From Geomonas ferrireducens (GTDB taxonomy: Bacteria; Desulfobacterota; Desulfuromonadia; Geobacterales; Geobacteraceae), in assembly GCF_004917065.1 (NCBI RefSeq), contig NZ_SSYA01000001.1, positions 1,072,550-1,136,549 on the forward strand: a DNA stretch of 64,000 bases, written 5' to 3'. The position numbers and the translations under genes are program-made. Below, in pieces: positions 7,908 to 16,777 of this stretch. The notes beneath the pieces are model-generated. The model had not been told where the DNA came from. It was given only the letters and a program-made list of their open reading frames with translations, and ran no database searches. The first letter of the stretch is position 1. Every line of letters begins with the position of its first letter.

Positions 7908-7941
7908 ACAGATTCCTCCGCGCGTTATAGTATCTGTCGCC

Positions 7942-7958
7942 GTCACCCGACAGGTGAC
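7942..7958 (+). repeat. Small inverted repeat upstream of the Gre-like gene
   Basis: GTCACC and GGTGAC flank five bases. It lies 27 bases before the proposed ATT start and could be a short leader hairpin or an operator half-site pair. Confidence 0.35.
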
Positions 7959-7984
7959 CTAAACATCTTTCAGGAAGGTTTCCC

Positions 7985-8464
7985 ATTGTAGCGAACAAAA
8001 AGAAGCAACTGCACCGTCTCATCATCGACCGTCTCACCCATGACCTGGACACCCTGATGAAGGCCGCGAAGGCGGCCCATGAAGCGGCCATCCACGAAGA
8101 AAACATCCCCGACAACAAGTACGACACCCTGAGCCTTGAGGCCTCTTACGTGGCGCAAGGGCAGGCAAACCGAGCCCAGGAGATAAAGCTCGCCCTGCAG
8201 GCCTATCGCGGCCTGTCGCTGCAGCCCTTCGACGCCTCGGCCGAGATCCGCCTCACCGCGCTGGTCACCCTGGAAGGGGACGACGAAGTGCTCAAAACGG
8301 TCTTCATCGGCCCGCAGGAAGGTGGCCTCAAACTGCTGCTGAACGGCGAGGAAGTCCTTGTCATCACACCGAGTTCCCCGATGGGGCGAGAGCTGATCGG
8401 CAAATCCCTAGGCGACACTGTGGAAATAGGCAGCGCCTCGTACGAGATAGTCGACCTCTGTTAG
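7985..8464 (+). CDS. GreA/GreB-family transcription factor-like protein, probable ATT start
   Basis: A 159-residue protein. The N-terminal half is a charged helical region (KAAKAAHEAAIHEENIPDN, then KYDTLSLEASYVAQGQANRA) and the C-terminal half is a Gre-like FKBP-fold domain ending SPMGRELIGKSLGDTVEI, close to SPLGRALLGK in GreA. The family binds RNA polymerase through its secondary channel. The first ATG (8057) would cut off 24 residues that continue the helix and has no ribosome site. AGGAAGG at 7972-7978 sits exactly 6 bases before an in-frame ATT at 7985, so ATT is the best start. Whether it has cleavage-factor activity cannot be told. Confidence 0.75.
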   Translation: MVANKKKQLHRLIIDRLTHDLDTLMKAAKAAHEAAIHEENIPDNKYDTLSLEASYVAQGQANRAQEIKLALQAYRGLSLQPFDASAEIRLTALVTLEGDDEVLKTVFIGPQEGGLKLLLNGEEVLVITPSSPMGRELIGKSLGDTVEIGSASYEIVDLC

Positions 8465-8485
8465 TGACAACGCCCCCCTTTGCTA

Positions 8486-8514
8486 TTGACATCTACGTGA
8501 AGCGGCTCTAAATT
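8486..8514 (+). promoter_or_regulatory. Sigma-70-like promoter upstream of the MshEN protein gene
   Basis: TTGACA (8486-8491), a 17-base spacer and TAAATT (8509-8514). The -35 is perfect and the -10 matches 4 of 6. Confidence 0.6.
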
Positions 8515-8580
8515 GGCGCCTGACCGGCACGGGATGCCGCCCCGAAACGGCAGTTCCGAAGCCCCTGGACGTGGTGCGGC

Positions 8581-9912
8581 ATGACCGGTCTTGCGATGCG
8601 ATTTCATGTGATGGCGGAGGACGGTTTGGAGAAGATGAGATTGGGCGAAATGCTGGTCCAGGCGGGGAAGATCACGCCGTTCCAGTTGGAGGAAACCCTC
8701 AAGGGACAGGCCATTTTCGGCGGCCGTTTCGGCACCAACCTCGTAGAGATGGGGTACCTCGACGAGCGCGACCTGGCTGAGTTTCTGAGCCAGAAAACGG
8801 GAGTTCCCCACGCAGCCCCGGAACAGTTGCTCGACATCCCCGACGACGTAATCAAGCTCATCTCCTACGACCACGTGAAGAAATACCGCGTGATCCCCAT
8901 CGAACTGAACAAGCGCAAGCTCACCCTGGCGATGGTCGACCCTACAGACTTCCACGCCATAGACGAGATTTCTTTCGCCACCGGCCTCATCATCATGCCG
9001 GTGATTGCCCCGGAACTGCGCATCGTAACGGCGATGGAGAAGTACTACCGCATCAAGCGCGAGGTGCGCTACATAAGCGTGGAAGGGGGGAACCGAAGCA
9101 GGAACCGGCACCATGCCGCGCATCCGTCCGCTCATCAAGCCGCTCCCCCGGCAAGCCGTGTGGCCGCCGCCACCCCGCCTCCCGCGCCCCCGAAACCACC
9201 ACTCGGGCTATTGCCGGCCCACGAAGAGGAGGATGTCTTCGACCTCCCGGTAATCGAGGACCTGAGCTGCCTGGAGCTCCTGGAACAGACAGAGGAGCCA
9301 CCCGCCGCTTTGGCGCCGGAAAGCGCAGCCGCTCACACACCTGCCGCGGAGCCGGCCGCACCGCAAACCGCACCCGAGCCGCCCGCCGCCGAGATCTACG
9401 AGGAGATTGAAGACCCGGAGCAGGATTACTCCCTGGAGAGCGTGCTTGCGGGTCTTGCCGAGCCGGATGACCGGGACTGGATCGCGGAACTGGTCACCGG
9501 ACACCTCGGCTCCCAGTTCCGCCGGGTCGCCTTTTTCCTTTTGCGCGGCGGCCGTGCTTCCGGCTGGGTGGCGCGGGTCGACAACAGGCCGGTGCCTGAG
9601 TTCGAAGAACTGGAACTCTCGCTGGCCGAGCCGTCGGTGCTGAACCTGGTGGACCATAGCAAGAACTACTTTCTTGGCCCGATGCCCGCTACGGCCGGCA
9701 ACCAGGCCATCATGGAGGCGCTGGGTGGGGGGACTCCCTTCAACAACCTCCTGGTCCCGCTCGTGATGATGGGACGCGTCGTCGCCGTCCTCTATGTCGG
9801 CGGCGGGAGTACCCCTCTCGAGGAAAAACTCCTCGAAATCCAGAAGCTCATCGGCAAGGCCGCCATGGCCTTTGAGATACTCATTCTGAAGAGCAAGATC
9901 ATGATGACCTGA
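8581..9912 (+). CDS. Orphan MshEN (GspE N-terminal) domain protein with C-terminal GAF-like domain
   Basis: Up to 443 residues. RLGEMLVQAGKITPFQLEET and the following FGGRFGTNLVEMGYLDERD are two tandem copies of the MshEN pattern (RLG-L-GxI-L), known in MshE to bind c-di-GMP; the domain spans about residues 20-165. A Pro/Ala-rich linker (about 175-270) leads to a GAF-like C-terminal domain (about 290-440). There is no GspE ATPase domain, so this is not a secretion motor but probably a signalling adaptor. The start is uncertain: ATGs at 8581, 8611 and 8635 are in frame; 8635 begins at MRLGEML, with GGAG only 3 bases upstream. Confidence 0.75.
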   Translation: MTGLAMRFHVMAEDGLEKMRLGEMLVQAGKITPFQLEETLKGQAIFGGRFGTNLVEMGYLDERDLAEFLSQKTGVPHAAPEQLLDIPDDVIKLISYDHVKKYRVIPIELNKRKLTLAMVDPTDFHAIDEISFATGLIIMPVIAPELRIVTAMEKYYRIKREVRYISVEGGNRSRNRHHAAHPSAHQAAPPASRVAAATPPPAPPKPPLGLLPAHEEEDVFDLPVIEDLSCLELLEQTEEPPAALAPESAAAHTPAAEPAAPQTAPEPPAAEIYEEIEDPEQDYSLESVLAGLAEPDDRDWIAELVTGHLGSQFRRVAFFLLRGGRASGWVARVDNRPVPEFEELELSLAEPSVLNLVDHSKNYFLGPMPATAGNQAIMEALGGGTPFNNLLVPLVMMGRVVAVLYVGGGSTPLEEKLLEIQKLIGKAAMAFEILILKSKIMMT

Positions 9913-9948
9913 CCCTCTAATGAAAGACTAAATTAACCGCGGGACAAA

Positions 9949-9978
9949 TTGACTTTCAGCCGCCCTACGCTAGATTAT
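9949..9978 (+). promoter_or_regulatory. Probable promoter of the nuo operon
   Basis: TTGACT (9949-9954) followed after 16-18 bases by TAGATT or GATTAT (9971-9978), 43 bases upstream of nuoA. Confidence 0.6.
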
Positions 9979-10020
9979 ACGGGTACCAAAATCCCCTGAT
10001 ACTCTCATTGAAAGGCCGGT

Positions 10021-10425
10021 ATGCCATTAACCGCTCAGCAGGTAGAGTTCATTCCCCTAGCCATCTACACCGCGTTCGCGGTGGGGCTCATCGCCCTACT
10101 TTTAGCCGCGGCGTATTTCCTCGGCTCCGGCAAGGACTCAGCTGACAAGCACATCCCGTACGAATCGGGCGTCGTCCCCACCGGGGCAGCCCGCCACGCC
10201 TCACGCGTTCCCTTCTACCTCATCGCCATCTTTTTCATCGTCTTCGACGTCGAGGGTGCCTTCATCCTGACCTGGGCCACCGCCTGGGACCTTCTTGGCA
10301 TCCCCGGCCTCGTCCACATCACCGCGTTCATCGTCATCCTAATGCTGGGGCTCGTCTGGCTCTGGATCAAGGGTGGCCTCGAGTGGGGACCGTCCGCAGC
10401 CCGAGAGCGAGGTAGACAGCATTGA
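10021..10425 (+). CDS. nuoA: NADH-quinone oxidoreductase subunit A
   Basis: A 134-residue membrane subunit of complex I with three hydrophobic helices. [13 protein letters not shown] is the conserved loop between helices 1 and 2 that lines the quinone channel, and [16 protein letters not shown] is the conserved second helix with Asp and Glu. It begins the nuo operon at an ATG preceded by GAAAGG. Its stop TGA overlaps the TTG start of nuoBCD by four bases, which implies translational coupling. Length fits the family. Confidence 0.96.
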   Translation: MPLTAQQVEFIPLAIYTAFAVGLIALLLAAAYFLGSGKDSADKHIPYESGVVPTGAARHASRVPFYLIAIFFIVFDVEGAFILTWATAWDLLGIPGLVHITAFIVILMLGLVWLWIKGGLEWGPSAARERGRQH

Positions 10426-12806
10426 GCGAGAGAGACGACGAAAAAATACCGGAAAACGTCCTCCTCACCAACCTGGACGACCTGATCAACTGGGGGAGGG
10501 CTAACTCGCTGTGGCCCATGTTCTTCGGGCTTTCCTGTTGTTTCGTGGAGATGATGGCCTCCTTCACCTCGCGCTACGACGTCTCGCGCTTCGGCGCCGA
10601 GGTACTGCGCGGCACGCCGCGCGAGGCGGACCTCATGGTGATCGCGGGGACCGTCTTCAAGAAGATGGCGCCCAGTATCCTCAGGCTTTACGACCAGATG
10701 GCGGAGCCCAAGTGGGTCATCTCCATGGGGAGCTGCGCCAACTCAGGCGGGATGTACGACGTCTACAGCGTCGTGCAGGGGGTGAACCAGATCCTCCCCG
10801 TCGACCTCTACATCCCCGGCTGTCCGCCGCGTCCCGAATCCTTCCTTGAAGGGCTCATGCTGCTGCAGCAAAAGATCAGGACCGAGGAGCGCCCGACCCG
10901 CCCCGTGCTCCGCATGCAGGGGGGTACCCAGGGGACGGTGGCCCCGATCCTCGTCGACGGCGTCACAAAGTCGCGCGACACCCGCGGCCCCGGTATGGAG
11001 GGGATCGCCATCCGCGGCAGCGCCATGCAGCACCCGTACTTCGCGGCGCCCCGCTCCGACGAGCTCTGGCGCCCGAAACAGCCGCGCCTCCCCTACCCCG
11101 ATTTCGGCCTCGAAGGCGAACTGCAATCAGCTTTCGGCGGCGAGGTGGCCGTCGATCCGGCCGCCTGCGACATGCTCACCCTGCGTGCCCCGGCCCGGCT
11201 GGTGCCGGAGCTGCTCGCGCACCTGAAGAAGCGCAGTTCCTCCCCCTTCCGCCGCCTGGAGGACATCGCCTGCGTGGACGAGTCGTGCCGGCGCGACCGG
11301 GACCGCTTCCGCGACTTCACCGTGAACTACCACCTCACCTGCTTCGACACCCCGGGGAGAATTCGGGTCAAGACCGAGCTCGACGGGGCGTACCCCGAGA
11401 TGCCGAGCGTCACCTCGGTCTTCCCGGCAGCCGACTGGTACGAGCGCGAGGCGTACGACATGTTCGGCATCCGCTTCGCCGGACACAAAAACCTCACCCG
11501 CATCCTGATGCCGCCGGACTGGGAGGGGCACCCGCTCAGGAAGGAGCACCCGTCCCGCGCAACCGAGATGCCCCCCTACACCGCCGACGAGGCGCGCCGG
11601 CGCAAGGCGCTTCCCGCCAGCGACTTCTTCGACCGCGTCGACGATGAGACCCTCATCCTGAACCTCGGCCCCCAGCACCCCGGGACCCACGGCGTAGTCC
11701 GTTTCGTGTTGAAGCTCTCCGGCGAGGAGATCGTCGACATGGACAGCGAGATCGGGTACCACCACCGCGGCGCCGAGAAGATCGGCGAGCGTCAGAACTG
11801 GCACCAGTTCATGCCGTACACGGACCGGGTCGACTACCTGGCCGGGGTGCAGAACAACCTCGCCTACCTGAACTCGGTCGAGAAGCTCTGCGGCATCGAG
11901 ATCCCCGAGCGCGCCACCTACATCCGCGTCATGCTCTGCGAGCTGTTCAGGATCGCGAACCACTTGGTATGGCTCGGAACCTTCGCCGCGGACATCGGCG
12001 CCATGACCCCGGTCTTCTACACCTTCACGGACCGCGAGAAGATCTTCGACATAGTCGAGCTGATCACCGGCGGCCGCATGCATCCGGCCTGGTTCAGGAT
12101 CGGCGGCGTCGCCGACGACCTCCCGCCGGGGTGGCAGGAGAAGGTGCGCGCCTTCCTGGAGTGGTTCCCGCCGCGGCTGGCCGAGTACGAGAAGCTTCTG
12201 ACCGGCAACCCGATCTTCACCGCTCGCCTGAAGGAGGTCTCCGCAATCACGGTGGACCAAGCGATGGAATGGGGCCTCAGCGGACCGATGCTGCGCGCCT
12301 GCGGCTTCGACTGGGACCTCAGGAAGAAGATGCCCTACGGCGGCTACGACCGCTTCAAGTTCGACGTCGCCATCGCGCAAGGCGGGGACTGCTACGCGCG
12401 CTACCTCGTACGCATGGAGGAGATGCGGCAGTCCTTCGCCATCGTGAAGCAGGCCGCAGAGGGGATGCCGGACGGCCGCTGGATCTCGCAGGACTACCGC
12501 TACACGCTCCCGCAAAAACGGGACGCGCTGAACGACATCGAGTCGCTGATCCACCACTTCGTGAACGCGACGCGCGGCATGTCACCCCCCAAGGGGGAGT
12601 GCTACGCCCCGATCGAGGCGCCCAAGGGGGAGTGCGGCTACTTCGCGGTCTCGGACGGCCTGCACACCGCCTACCGCATGCGGATCAGGACGCCGACCTT
12701 CCCGCACATCCAGTCGCTCCCCGTTTTGAGCCGCGGCTGGCTCGTGTCGGACTTTCTCGCCATCCTTGGTTCCATCGATTTCGTGCTGGCGGACCTGGAC
12801 CGGTAA
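10422..12806 (+). CDS. nuoBCD: NADH-quinone oxidoreductase fused subunits B, C and D
   Basis: One 794-residue chain carries three complex I subunits. Residues 1-165 are NuoB: SCCFVEMM (Cys39, Cys40), GSCANSGG and PGCPPRPE supply the four cysteines for cluster N2. Residues about 240-395 are NuoC (30 kDa), with [16 protein letters not shown] and LRKEHP. Residues about 404-794 are NuoD (49 kDa), with [11 protein letters not shown] and [10 protein letters not shown], lining the quinone site. No stop or frameshift interrupts the joins. Start is TTG at 10422, overlapping nuoA; GAGGT lies upstream. E. coli fuses only C and D; a BCD fusion is rarer. It forms the link between NADH module and membrane arm. 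Confidence 0.96.
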   Translation: MSERDDEKIPENVLLTNLDDLINWGRANSLWPMFFGLSCCFVEMMASFTSRYDVSRFGAEVLRGTPREADLMVIAGTVFKKMAPSILRLYDQMAEPKWVISMGSCANSGGMYDVYSVVQGVNQILPVDLYIPGCPPRPESFLEGLMLLQQKIRTEERPTRPVLRMQGGTQGTVAPILVDGVTKSRDTRGPGMEGIAIRGSAMQHPYFAAPRSDELWRPKQPRLPYPDFGLEGELQSAFGGEVAVDPAACDMLTLRAPARLVPELLAHLKKRSSSPFRRLEDIACVDESCRRDRDRFRDFTVNYHLTCFDTPGRIRVKTELDGAYPEMPSVTSVFPAADWYEREAYDMFGIRFAGHKNLTRILMPPDWEGHPLRKEHPSRATEMPPYTADEARRRKALPASDFFDRVDDETLILNLGPQHPGTHGVVRFVLKLSGEEIVDMDSEIGYHHRGAEKIGERQNWHQFMPYTDRVDYLAGVQNNLAYLNSVEKLCGIEIPERATYIRVMLCELFRIANHLVWLGTFAADIGAMTPVFYTFTDREKIFDIVELITGGRMHPAWFRIGGVADDLPPGWQEKVRAFLEWFPPRLAEYEKLLTGNPIFTARLKEVSAITVDQAMEWGLSGPMLRACGFDWDLRKKMPYGGYDRFKFDVAIAQGGDCYARYLVRMEEMRQSFAIVKQAAEGMPDGRWISQDYRYTLPQKRDALNDIESLIHHFVNATRGMSPPKGECYAPIEAPKGECGYFAVSDGLHTAYRMRIRTPTFPHIQSLPVLSRGWLVSDFLAILGSIDFVLADLDR

Positions 12807-12827
12807 CAACAAGGAGCAGAATTCGGG

Positions 12828-13301
12828 ATGATACCGGAGAGTTTGAAAAAAACGCTGGAGGCGCGCGTCGCCTCCGCCATCACCGCGCGGGAGGCCGCGG
12901 TGGACGTGATGAAGGAGCTGCAGGCCCATTACGGCTGGCTGACCGACGAGGCGGTCGGGGAGGCGGCAAGCCTGCTCGGGCTCTCGCCGCTGCAGGTCGA
13001 GGAGCTTGCCACCTTCTACGAGATGATCTACCGCCGCCCGGTGGGGAAGAAGGTGATCCACGTCTGCGATTCCATCTCCTGCTGGTGCGTTGACTGCGAA
13101 GGCATCATCGAGCACCTGAAGAAGAAACTCGGCGTCGGCCTCGGCGAGACCACCGCGGACGGCATGTTCACCCTCCTCCCTTGCTGCTGCATGGGGATGT
13201 GCGGCGACGGTCCGGCCATGTCGGTGGGCGACGTCCCGTACGGGAAGCTGACCCCCGAGCTGGTGGACGAAATCCTTGAGATGGAGCGGCAAAAAGCATG
13301 A
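12828..13301 (+). CDS. nuoE: NADH-quinone oxidoreductase subunit E
   Basis: A 157-residue thioredoxin-fold subunit of the NADH-dehydrogenase module. CDSISC and CCMGMC give the C-x4-C and C-x3-C ligands of the [2Fe-2S] cluster N1a. The first third is the helical bundle (AVDVMKELQAHYGWLTDEAV) typical of the 24 kDa subunit. AAGGAG lies 12 bases before the ATG, and the stop overlaps nuoF by four bases (ATGA). Its presence together with nuoF and nuoG shows that this complex can take electrons from NADH or a similar donor. Confidence 0.95.
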   Translation: MIPESLKKTLEARVASAITAREAAVDVMKELQAHYGWLTDEAVGEAASLLGLSPLQVEELATFYEMIYRRPVGKKVIHVCDSISCWCVDCEGIIEHLKKKLGVGLGETTADGMFTLLPCCCMGMCGDGPAMSVGDVPYGKLTPELVDEILEMERQKA

Positions 13302-14557
13302 CACTCCCTCTTTTCCGACATAACCGCGCAAACCGCGTGGTTACCTTCGACGAGTACCGCGAGGAGGGGGGCTTCGAGGGACTCAGGAAGGCCTTTACGG
13401 GGATGAGCCCTGCCGAGGTGCAGCAGACCGTGATCGATTCGGGGCTGCGCGGCCGCGGCGGCGCCGGGTTCCCGACCGGACGCAAGTGGTCCTTCGTGCC
13501 TCGCGACCTCCCGGGTCCGCGCTGGCTCATCTGCAACTGTGACGAGATGGAGCCCGGCACCTACAAGGACCGGGTGCTCCTCGAGCATAACCCCTACTCC
13601 CTGATCGAGGGGATGACCCTCGCCTGCTACGCGCTCGGCGTCCGGCACGCCTTCATCTTCATTCGCAAGGGGTACGAGAAGGCCGCGGCGAACCTCGCGC
13701 GCGGCATCGAAGAGGCGAAAAAGGCGGGACTCCTGGGTGAGAAGATCCTCGGGACGGAGCATTCCATCGAACTGGACCTGCACCTCTCCGCCGGCCGCTA
13801 CATCTGCGGCGAGGAAACCGCCCTCATCAACGCCCTGGAGGGGAAGCGGCCGAACCCGCGACAAAAGCCCCCGTTCCCAGCCGTTAAAGGGCTCTGGCAG
13901 GGGCCGACGGTGGTGAACAACGTGGAGACGCTGGCCAACATCCCGGCCATCGTCGCCAATGGCGCGGCCTGGTTCAAGGGGCTCGCGCTGAACCCGGAAG
14001 GGGCTGGGAGCAAGCTCTTTTGCGTGAGCGGCTCGGTCGAAAACCGCGCCTGCGTTGAGCTCCCGATCGGGAGCACCCTTGAGGCGGTACTCGATGCCTG
14101 TGGCGGCATGCGCGAAGGGAGGAAGTTCAAGGCCTGCATCCCGGGTGGCGCTTCGACGCAGTTCCTGAAACCGGAGCACATGAAGCTCCCGATGGACTAC
14201 GATACCGTGGCCAAGGCCGGCTCCCGGCTCGGCTCCGGCGGCGTGATCGTCTTCGACGAAAGCCACTGTCTCGTCGAGGCGACCCTGAACCTGATCACCT
14301 TCTTCGCCCGGGAATCATGCGGCTGGTGCACCCCGTGCCGCGAGGGGCTTCCTTTCGTAAGGGAGATCCTCACCAGGATCGAGAACGGCCGCGGCGAGGA
14401 GGACGACATCGCCATCCTGCGCGAGCACGTGAAGTACCTGAATTACAGTTTCTGCGCCCTCGCACCGGGCGCCATGGCCCCCCTTGAAGGGCTATTGCGC
14501 GACTTCGAGGACGAGGTGCGGGAGCATATCGTGAAGAAGAAGTGCCCGCTGAAGTAG
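13298..14557 (+). CDS. nuoF: NADH-quinone oxidoreductase subunit F
   Basis: A 419-residue flavoprotein, the NADH-oxidising subunit. GLRGRGGAGFPTGRKW is the NADH/FMN glycine-rich loop, NCDEMEPGTYKDR the FMN site, and ESCGWCTPCREG plus a later Cys (NYSFCALAPGA) ligate the [4Fe-4S] cluster N3. Length fits the 51 kDa subunit without extra domains. It overlaps nuoE by four bases and is separated from nuoG by 264 bases holding repeat hairpins, which is unusual in this otherwise compact operon. Confidence 0.96.
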   Translation: MTLPLFRHNRANRVVTFDEYREEGGFEGLRKAFTGMSPAEVQQTVIDSGLRGRGGAGFPTGRKWSFVPRDLPGPRWLICNCDEMEPGTYKDRVLLEHNPYSLIEGMTLACYALGVRHAFIFIRKGYEKAAANLARGIEEAKKAGLLGEKILGTEHSIELDLHLSAGRYICGEETALINALEGKRPNPRQKPPFPAVKGLWQGPTVVNNVETLANIPAIVANGAAWFKGLALNPEGAGSKLFCVSGSVENRACVELPIGSTLEAVLDACGGMREGRKFKACIPGGASTQFLKPEHMKLPMDYDTVAKAGSRLGSGGVIVFDESHCLVEATLNLITFFARESCGWCTPCREGLPFVREILTRIENGRGEEDDIAILREHVKYLNYSFCALAPGAMAPLEGLLRDFEDEVREHIVKKKCPLK

Positions 14558-14655
14558 CGGTAAAAAGAAGCTAGCGCCCTATCCCGCAAACTGCGGGCGG
14601 CAGATGGCTGATGCTGGGCGGCGGCCCGGAGCTGCGAAGAGCAAATCCCCCCCCG

Positions 14656-14677
14656 TCCCCCTTTCGCAAAGGGGGGA
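14656..14677. repeat. Dispersed palindrome CCCCCTTT-CGC-AAAGGGGG in the nuoF-nuoG gap
   Basis: TCCCCCTTT and AAAGGGGGA flank CGC. Near-identical palindromes occur at 51356-51375 and 51440-51459, so this is one copy of a dispersed repeat family. Confidence 0.75.
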
Positions 14678-14730
14678 GCGCGAGGTCAGGTACGGCACTT
14701 CGGGGCACACAAAGCCCCTCCCTCTGAACA

Positions 14731-14763
14731 CCCCGACCCTCTCCCCCCGGGAGAGGGTCGGGG
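14731..14763. repeat. GC-rich perfect hairpin repeat in the nuoF-nuoG gap
   Basis: CCCCGACCCTCTCC pairs perfectly over 14 bases with GGAGAGGGTCGGGG, and GTGAGGG follows. This pattern resembles widely dispersed bacterial extragenic repeats. It has no T run, so it may stabilise or process the operon mRNA rather than terminate it. Confidence 0.75.
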
Positions 14764-14821
14764 TGAGGGCGCCGCGGGATAAGAGAGAAGGGACTGAAGC
14801 ATATAAGGACGAAAGAGGAAG

Positions 14822-16777
14822 ATGCCCAAACTGATCATCGATGACATACCGGTAGAGGTCGCGCCGGGAACGAGCGTGCTGGAGGCGGCGCGAAGCGTCG
14901 GCATCACCATCCCGCACTTCTGCTACCATCCTGCGCTCGCCATAGCCGCGGCCTGCCGCCTCTGCGCCGTGAAACTCCTGGACGGCCCGGTGAAGGGTAT
15001 CCAGATGTCGTGCTCCCTCCCGGCACAAGACGGCATGGTGGTATCCACCACCGATCCCGAAGCGCTCAGGATGCGCCAGTTGGTGATCGAGTGGCTCATG
15101 ATGAACCACCCGCACGACTGCCCGGTCTGCGACGAGGGGGGCGAGTGCCTCCTGCAGGACTTCACCATCGCCGGGGGGCACAGCCGGCGCCGCTACCAGG
15201 GGAAGAAGAGGACCTTCCAGAACCAGTACCTGGGCGAGACGATCCACCACGAGATGAACCGCTGCATCGAATGCTATCGCTGCGTCAGGTTCTACCAGGA
15301 TTACGCCGGCGGCACCGACTTCGGCGTGACCGGGAGCGCCGGCCGTGTCTACTTCGGCAGGTTCCAGGAGGGAGCGCTCGAGTCTCCATTCTCAGGCAAC
15401 CTGGTCGACATCTGCCCGACCGGGGTCTTCACCGACAAGACCGGCCGCTTCCGGGCCCGCTACTGGGATTACGAGTTCGCCCCCTCGGTATGCCAGCACT
15501 GTTCGGTCGGCTGCAACACCGCGCCGCAGAGCTTCCAGAGGGAGACCATCAAGATCGTGGGACGCCGCAACGACCAGGTGAACGGCTGGTTCATCTGCGA
15601 CCGCGCCCGCTTTGACAAGGGTTACCTGAACGACCCGCAGCGCCCGCGCGAAGCGCGCCTGGACGGCGCCACCTGCGGCTACGACGTCGCCATCGACGCG
15701 GCCGCCAAGGAGATCGACAAGTTCGTCGCCCAAAACGGTGCCGAAAGCCTCGCCTTCGTCGGCTCCTCAAGACTCTCCCTGGAGGGGATGACCCTGCTGG
15801 CACAGCTCGCCCGCACCGTCGACGGCTCCAGGCTCTGCTATTTCGGCAACGAAGAAGAGCTTGCCGGCAGCGTGGCGGCGGCGAGACTCCTGCATGAGAA
15901 GAACAGCGCCTATCTGGGTGACATCGAAAAGGCGGAGTGCATCGCGCTCTATGCCCTTGATCTCATGGAAGAAGGCCCCATGCTGGCCCTGGCGGTGCGC
16001 AAGGCGTTTCTCGCCGGTGCGCAGATCTACCTGGTGGACGGCGATCCGATTCCGGCAAGGCAAAAGCTCCCCTTCACCTTCACCGCGGTAGCCACCCTGG
16101 ACGAGGTCCCCTTCGAGGGGGGCGGCAGGGGGGTGGTCATCGCAGGCGCCGGGAAGAAGGATGCGGATCTCCTGGACCAGCTTGCCTCCGGGGGAGCCAA
16201 ACTCGTGATGCTGCAGCCGGGCCCCAACGCCATGGCGGGAGGGCTCCTCACCCTGGAATTCGGGGGACAGGCCTTTTCGGAGCTGGCTTCGGCCGGGAAG
16301 ATAAAGGGTGTGGTCTGCTTCGAAGCCGACCTTCCCGATGGACTCATCGCCGACATCGAGATCCTGGCCTGCGCCGACTGGCGTACGAGCGCTGCTGCCG
16401 CGAAGGCGCCGGTCTTTCTCCCCACCACCACCTGGGTAGAGTCCGACGGCACAGCCATCAACTACGAGGGGCGCGCGCAGCGCTTTCAGCGAACCCGGGT
16501 GCCGGGACTTCCCTTGAGGGGGCTCGATCCGAAGTACTACGGCTCCACCGCGGACGCGGTCGCCGAGCACCCGCCGCGACTGCACCGCAGAGAAGTTCCC
16601 GGCGGCGCGGAGCGGGACGCCTGGCGCGTCATGGCGCAGCTCATCGAGAGACTGGGGGGTCGAACCATCGAGGAGCCCCTCACCGGTAGATGGAGCAAGC
16701 TGAAGGACCTCGATCCGGAAGGTGAAGGGGTCCGCGTCTTCAACCTGTTGCAGGGCGATCCAAGGACCGAGTCATGA
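14822..16777 (+). CDS. nuoG: NADH-quinone oxidoreductase subunit G
   Basis: A 651-residue iron-sulfur subunit. The N-terminus carries the [2Fe-2S] ferredoxin domain (HFCYHPAL, ACRLCAVK), then HDCPVCDEGGECLLQD and NRCIECYRCVRF for two [4Fe-4S] clusters. CQHCSVGC followed by a distant Cys (GWFICDRARF) matches the extra cluster N7 found in E. coli and Thermus NuoG. The remaining molybdopterin-oxidoreductase-like part (about residues 270-600) is shorter than in enterobacteria and should be non-catalytic. GAGGAAG precedes the ATG. The stop overlaps nuoH by four bases. Confidence 0.94.
   Translation: MPKLIIDDIPVEVAPGTSVLEAARSVGITIPHFCYHPALAIAAACRLCAVKLLDGPVKGIQMSCSLPAQDGMVVSTTDPEALRMRQLVIEWLMMNHPHDCPVCDEGGECLLQDFTIAGGHSRRRYQGKKRTFQNQYLGETIHHEMNRCIECYRCVRFYQDYAGGTDFGVTGSAGRVYFGRFQEGALESPFSGNLVDICPTGVFTDKTGRFRARYWDYEFAPSVCQHCSVGCNTAPQSFQRETIKIVGRRNDQVNGWFICDRARFDKGYLNDPQRPREARLDGATCGYDVAIDAAAKEIDKFVAQNGAESLAFVGSSRLSLEGMTLLAQLARTVDGSRLCYFGNEEELAGSVAAARLLHEKNSAYLGDIEKAECIALYALDLMEEGPMLALAVRKAFLAGAQIYLVDGDPIPARQKLPFTFTAVATLDEVPFEGGGRGVVIAGAGKKDADLLDQLASGGAKLVMLQPGPNAMAGGLLTLEFGGQAFSELASAGKIKGVVCFEADLPDGLIADIEILACADWRTSAAAAKAPVFLPTTTWVESDGTAINYEGRAQRFQRTRVPGLPLRGLDPKYYGSTADAVAEHPPRLHRREVPGGAERDAWRVMAQLIERLGGRTIEEPLTGRWSKLKDLDPEGEGVRVFNLLQGDPRTES

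Noticed and set aside
11127-12557. Long minus-strand open frame opposite nuoBCD
   Set aside because: Shadow frame produced by GC-rich codon bias; the plus strand carries clear complex I motifs.
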